Part shown: positions 15,378 to 16,746 of the stretch, piece by piece | Numbering within the stretch: position 1 is the first letter of the stretch | How the letters are laid out: every line of letters starts with the position of its first letter | From: Dysgonamonadaceae bacterium | Lineage (GTDB): Bacteria > Bacteroidota > Bacteroidia > Bacteroidales > Azobacteroidaceae | Length of the DNA: 16,746 nt | NCBI GenBank assembly: GCA_031284225.1 | Contig: JAITAH010000028.1 | Location: 1-16,746 of the forward strand | Reading direction: 5' to 3' | Notes under the pieces: model-generated | Database searches by the model: none | Told to the model about the DNA's origin: nothing | What the model saw: only the letters and a program-made list of their open reading frames with translations | Program-made: the position numbers and the translations under genes

Positions 15378-16746
15378 TTACTTGTTTATTTCAATTCCCA
15401 ACGTTTTGTCTAAATCTGCTTTGGCAGCTAAGAAATTGTAGATTGCCTGATTGAATGCCAGACTGGCTTGTGTTAAACCCAATTGAGCATTGTTTAGGTC
15501 AAGCAAGGTTCCCATTCCCGTATCGTACAATTTTTGGGAAATTTCGTATCCTTTTTGGGCTTGTACTATCACATCTTTAGTGGAAAATACTTGCTCTACA
15601 TAATTGGTCATATTGTTTATGTTGTTGTTAACCGCCAATTTAAGGTTACGTACAACATCTTCCCGTTGCCAATTCATTTGTTCGATCGAAATTTTTGTCT
15701 GACGAATTTCATTTTGTTTTTTAAATCCGTCGAAAATCGGAATAGAGATATTTAAACTGACGGATGACGTCGGATTCCAGCGATAATCTCCAAATTTAAA
15801 ATCGTTGTTCATCGACATGTACATGTAATTTCCGGAAATAGAGATTGTCGGATAATATTGCGCTTTATACAGTTCCAACGATTTTTGCATCTGGTCTTTT
15901 TGAATATCGAATTTCTTCAAATCGGAATTATATGCGAGAGAAGTATCCACGTTCAATATTTCGTTGTAAAGCCCTTCTTCGTAATCCAATAAACTGCCAT
16001 CTACTAAAATTTCCTGATCAATGTCGATTCCCATCAGGGCTTTTAACGATAAAGTGGCGATGTTGTAAGCATTTTGAGATTGAATCAAATTTGGTTTAAT
16101 ATTTTTAGCATTTACATCCGCTCGTATTAGATCAAATTCGGAAACTACTCCCTGTTTGTATTTATCGTTGATATTGTTGTAACTCAAAATCGCATTGTCG
16201 TAACTTTGCTGGAATACATGCAAGGCATCTTTTGCCAGCAGTACGCCGTAGTAGGCTTTCCGGATGGAATTGACCATGTTGATTTTGGACGAGCGAGCGT
16301 TTTCTACCGCCAGTTCCACATCCAAACTGGAAATTTCCAGACTTTTCCAGAGCGTTGGGACTACGACAGGCCAGCTTAATTGAAATCCTCCCGACCAGTT
16401 ATTGTCCCTTCCAATGGATATTCCTGCATTGGGGTCGGCTGGAGGAGGAGAATTTTTTTCGATATTCTGATACAGTTCTCCCTTATTGCCGGAAACATAG
16501 TCTTGAATATGAGCTGCGAATGTATCGTCTATTCCATTGATTACAGGAGCAAATGTTTCCCCCATATTAAAAGCTCCATCCATGTACATCACCTGTTTTT
16601 TCAGTGTCCGGCTGTATTGGCCTACCGCATCGATCTGAGGATAAAGCGCCGATTGACTTGATTTTTTCGCATACTTTTTTTTCTGCACTTCCATATCGGC
16701 TATTTTCACCGAAGGGTTTTCATTCAAAGCGATTTCAATAGCTTGT
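15378..16746 (-). CDS. TolC-family outer membrane efflux protein (5' end outside window)
   Basis: The frame is open to the window edge. It reads QAIEIALNENPSVKIADMEV at its start, the usual first helix after a TolC-family signal region, so the true start with its signal peptide is probably only some tens of residues upstream. A TTG at 16727 could be taken for a start but sits inside this conserved helix. About 455 residues are visible. They show two repeated outer-membrane-factor halves, each with long heptad-like helices: RKAYYGVLLAKDALHVFQQ...GVVSEFDLIRADV and NNINNMTNYVEQ...GMGTLLDLNNAQLGLTQA. Beta-strand pairs (GGFQLSWPVVVP, SVSLNISIPIFDG) form the barrel. It is the first visible gene of the efflux operon; the promoter and any regulator lie to the right of the window. 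Confidence 0.93.
   Translation of the reverse strand, partial: QAIEIALNENPSVKIADMEVQKKKYAKKSSQSALYPQIDAVGQYSRTLKKQVMYMDGAFNMGETFAPVINGIDDTFAAHIQDYVSGNKGELYQNIEKNSPPPADPNAGISIGRDNNWSGGFQLSWPVVVPTLWKSLEISSLDVELAVENARSSKINMVNSIRKAYYGVLLAKDALHVFQQSYDNAILSYNNINDKYKQGVVSEFDLIRADVNAKNIKPNLIQSQNAYNIATLSLKALMGIDIDQEILVDGSLLDYEEGLYNEILNVDTSLAYNSDLKKFDIQKDQMQKSLELYKAQYYPTISISGNYMYMSMNNDFKFGDYRWNPTSSVSLNISIPIFDGFKKQNEIRQTKISIEQMNWQREDVVRNLKLAVNNNINNMTNYVEQVFSTKDVIVQAQKGYEISQKLYDTGMGTLLDLNNAQLGLTQASLAFNQAIYNFLAAKADLDKTLGIEINK

Noticed and set aside
16725..16727. TTG as start codon of the TolC-like gene
   Set aside because: The frame remains open to the window edge and the residues before it (QAIEIA) continue the conserved first helix. 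The gene is simply cut by the window.
1..16746. CRISPR arrays, tRNA or rRNA genes, insertion sequences or phage genes
   Set aside because: No spaced identical repeats, no tRNA-like cloverleaf, no rRNA conserved segments and no transposase or integrase motifs were seen on either strand.

Overview
The window looks like part of a chromosome from an anaerobic or host/sediment-associated member of the Bacteroidetes, most likely order Bacteroidales in a lineage that keeps a type IX secretion system (T9SS). The evidence is two C-terminal T9SS type A sorting domains, a FISUMP-family surface protein, a Bacteroidetes-type promoter (TAnnTTTG at -7), a BtuG-type lipoprotein, and start sites without clear Shine-Dalgarno sequences. 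No species can be named.

Layout from left to right. At 1-459 (+) is the 3' end of a FISUMP-domain gene. It converges on a hairpin terminator (495-527) shared with the operon on the other strand. From 10379 down to 552 (-) lies a four-gene operon: btuB (TonB-dependent cobalamin receptor), btuG (surface cobalamin-binding beta-propeller lipoprotein), a 397-aa secreted protein of uncharacterised family, and a giant 1792-aa secreted protein. Both of the last two end in T9SS sorting domains. The operon is preceded by a Bacteroidetes promoter (10688-10717), a cobalamin riboswitch aptamer (10501-10679), and a probable terminator/antiterminator platform that ends directly against the btuB start codon. 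To the right, after a 22-bp perfect hairpin terminator (10760-10810), is a second operon on the minus strand, read from beyond the right edge: a TolC-like outer membrane channel (5' end cut by the window), a lipoprotein periplasmic adaptor, an HAE1-type RND pump and a small PII-like protein.

How the genes work together. In the B12 operon, the riboswitch should reduce expression when cobalamin is plentiful. BtuG captures cobalamin at the cell surface and hands it to BtuB for TonB-driven import. The two T9SS cargos share this riboswitch-controlled transcript and so are probably extra surface cobalamin-scavenging or docking factors. The giant protein carries two DUF5074-like propellers, related at family level to BtuG. 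Each is followed by the same small beta module, and seven Big_2 Ig-like repeats separate the two units. Its N-terminal tryptophan-rich domain has a motif layout resembling the transcobalamin C-terminal-like DUF4430 family. This extended, T9SS-based B12 acquisition system is the most novel item in the window. No inner-membrane BtuFCD genes are present, so that step must be encoded elsewhere.

The second operon is a conventional tripartite efflux pump. Its unusual part is the PII-like gene directly behind the pump gene, which suggests post-translational control of the pump.
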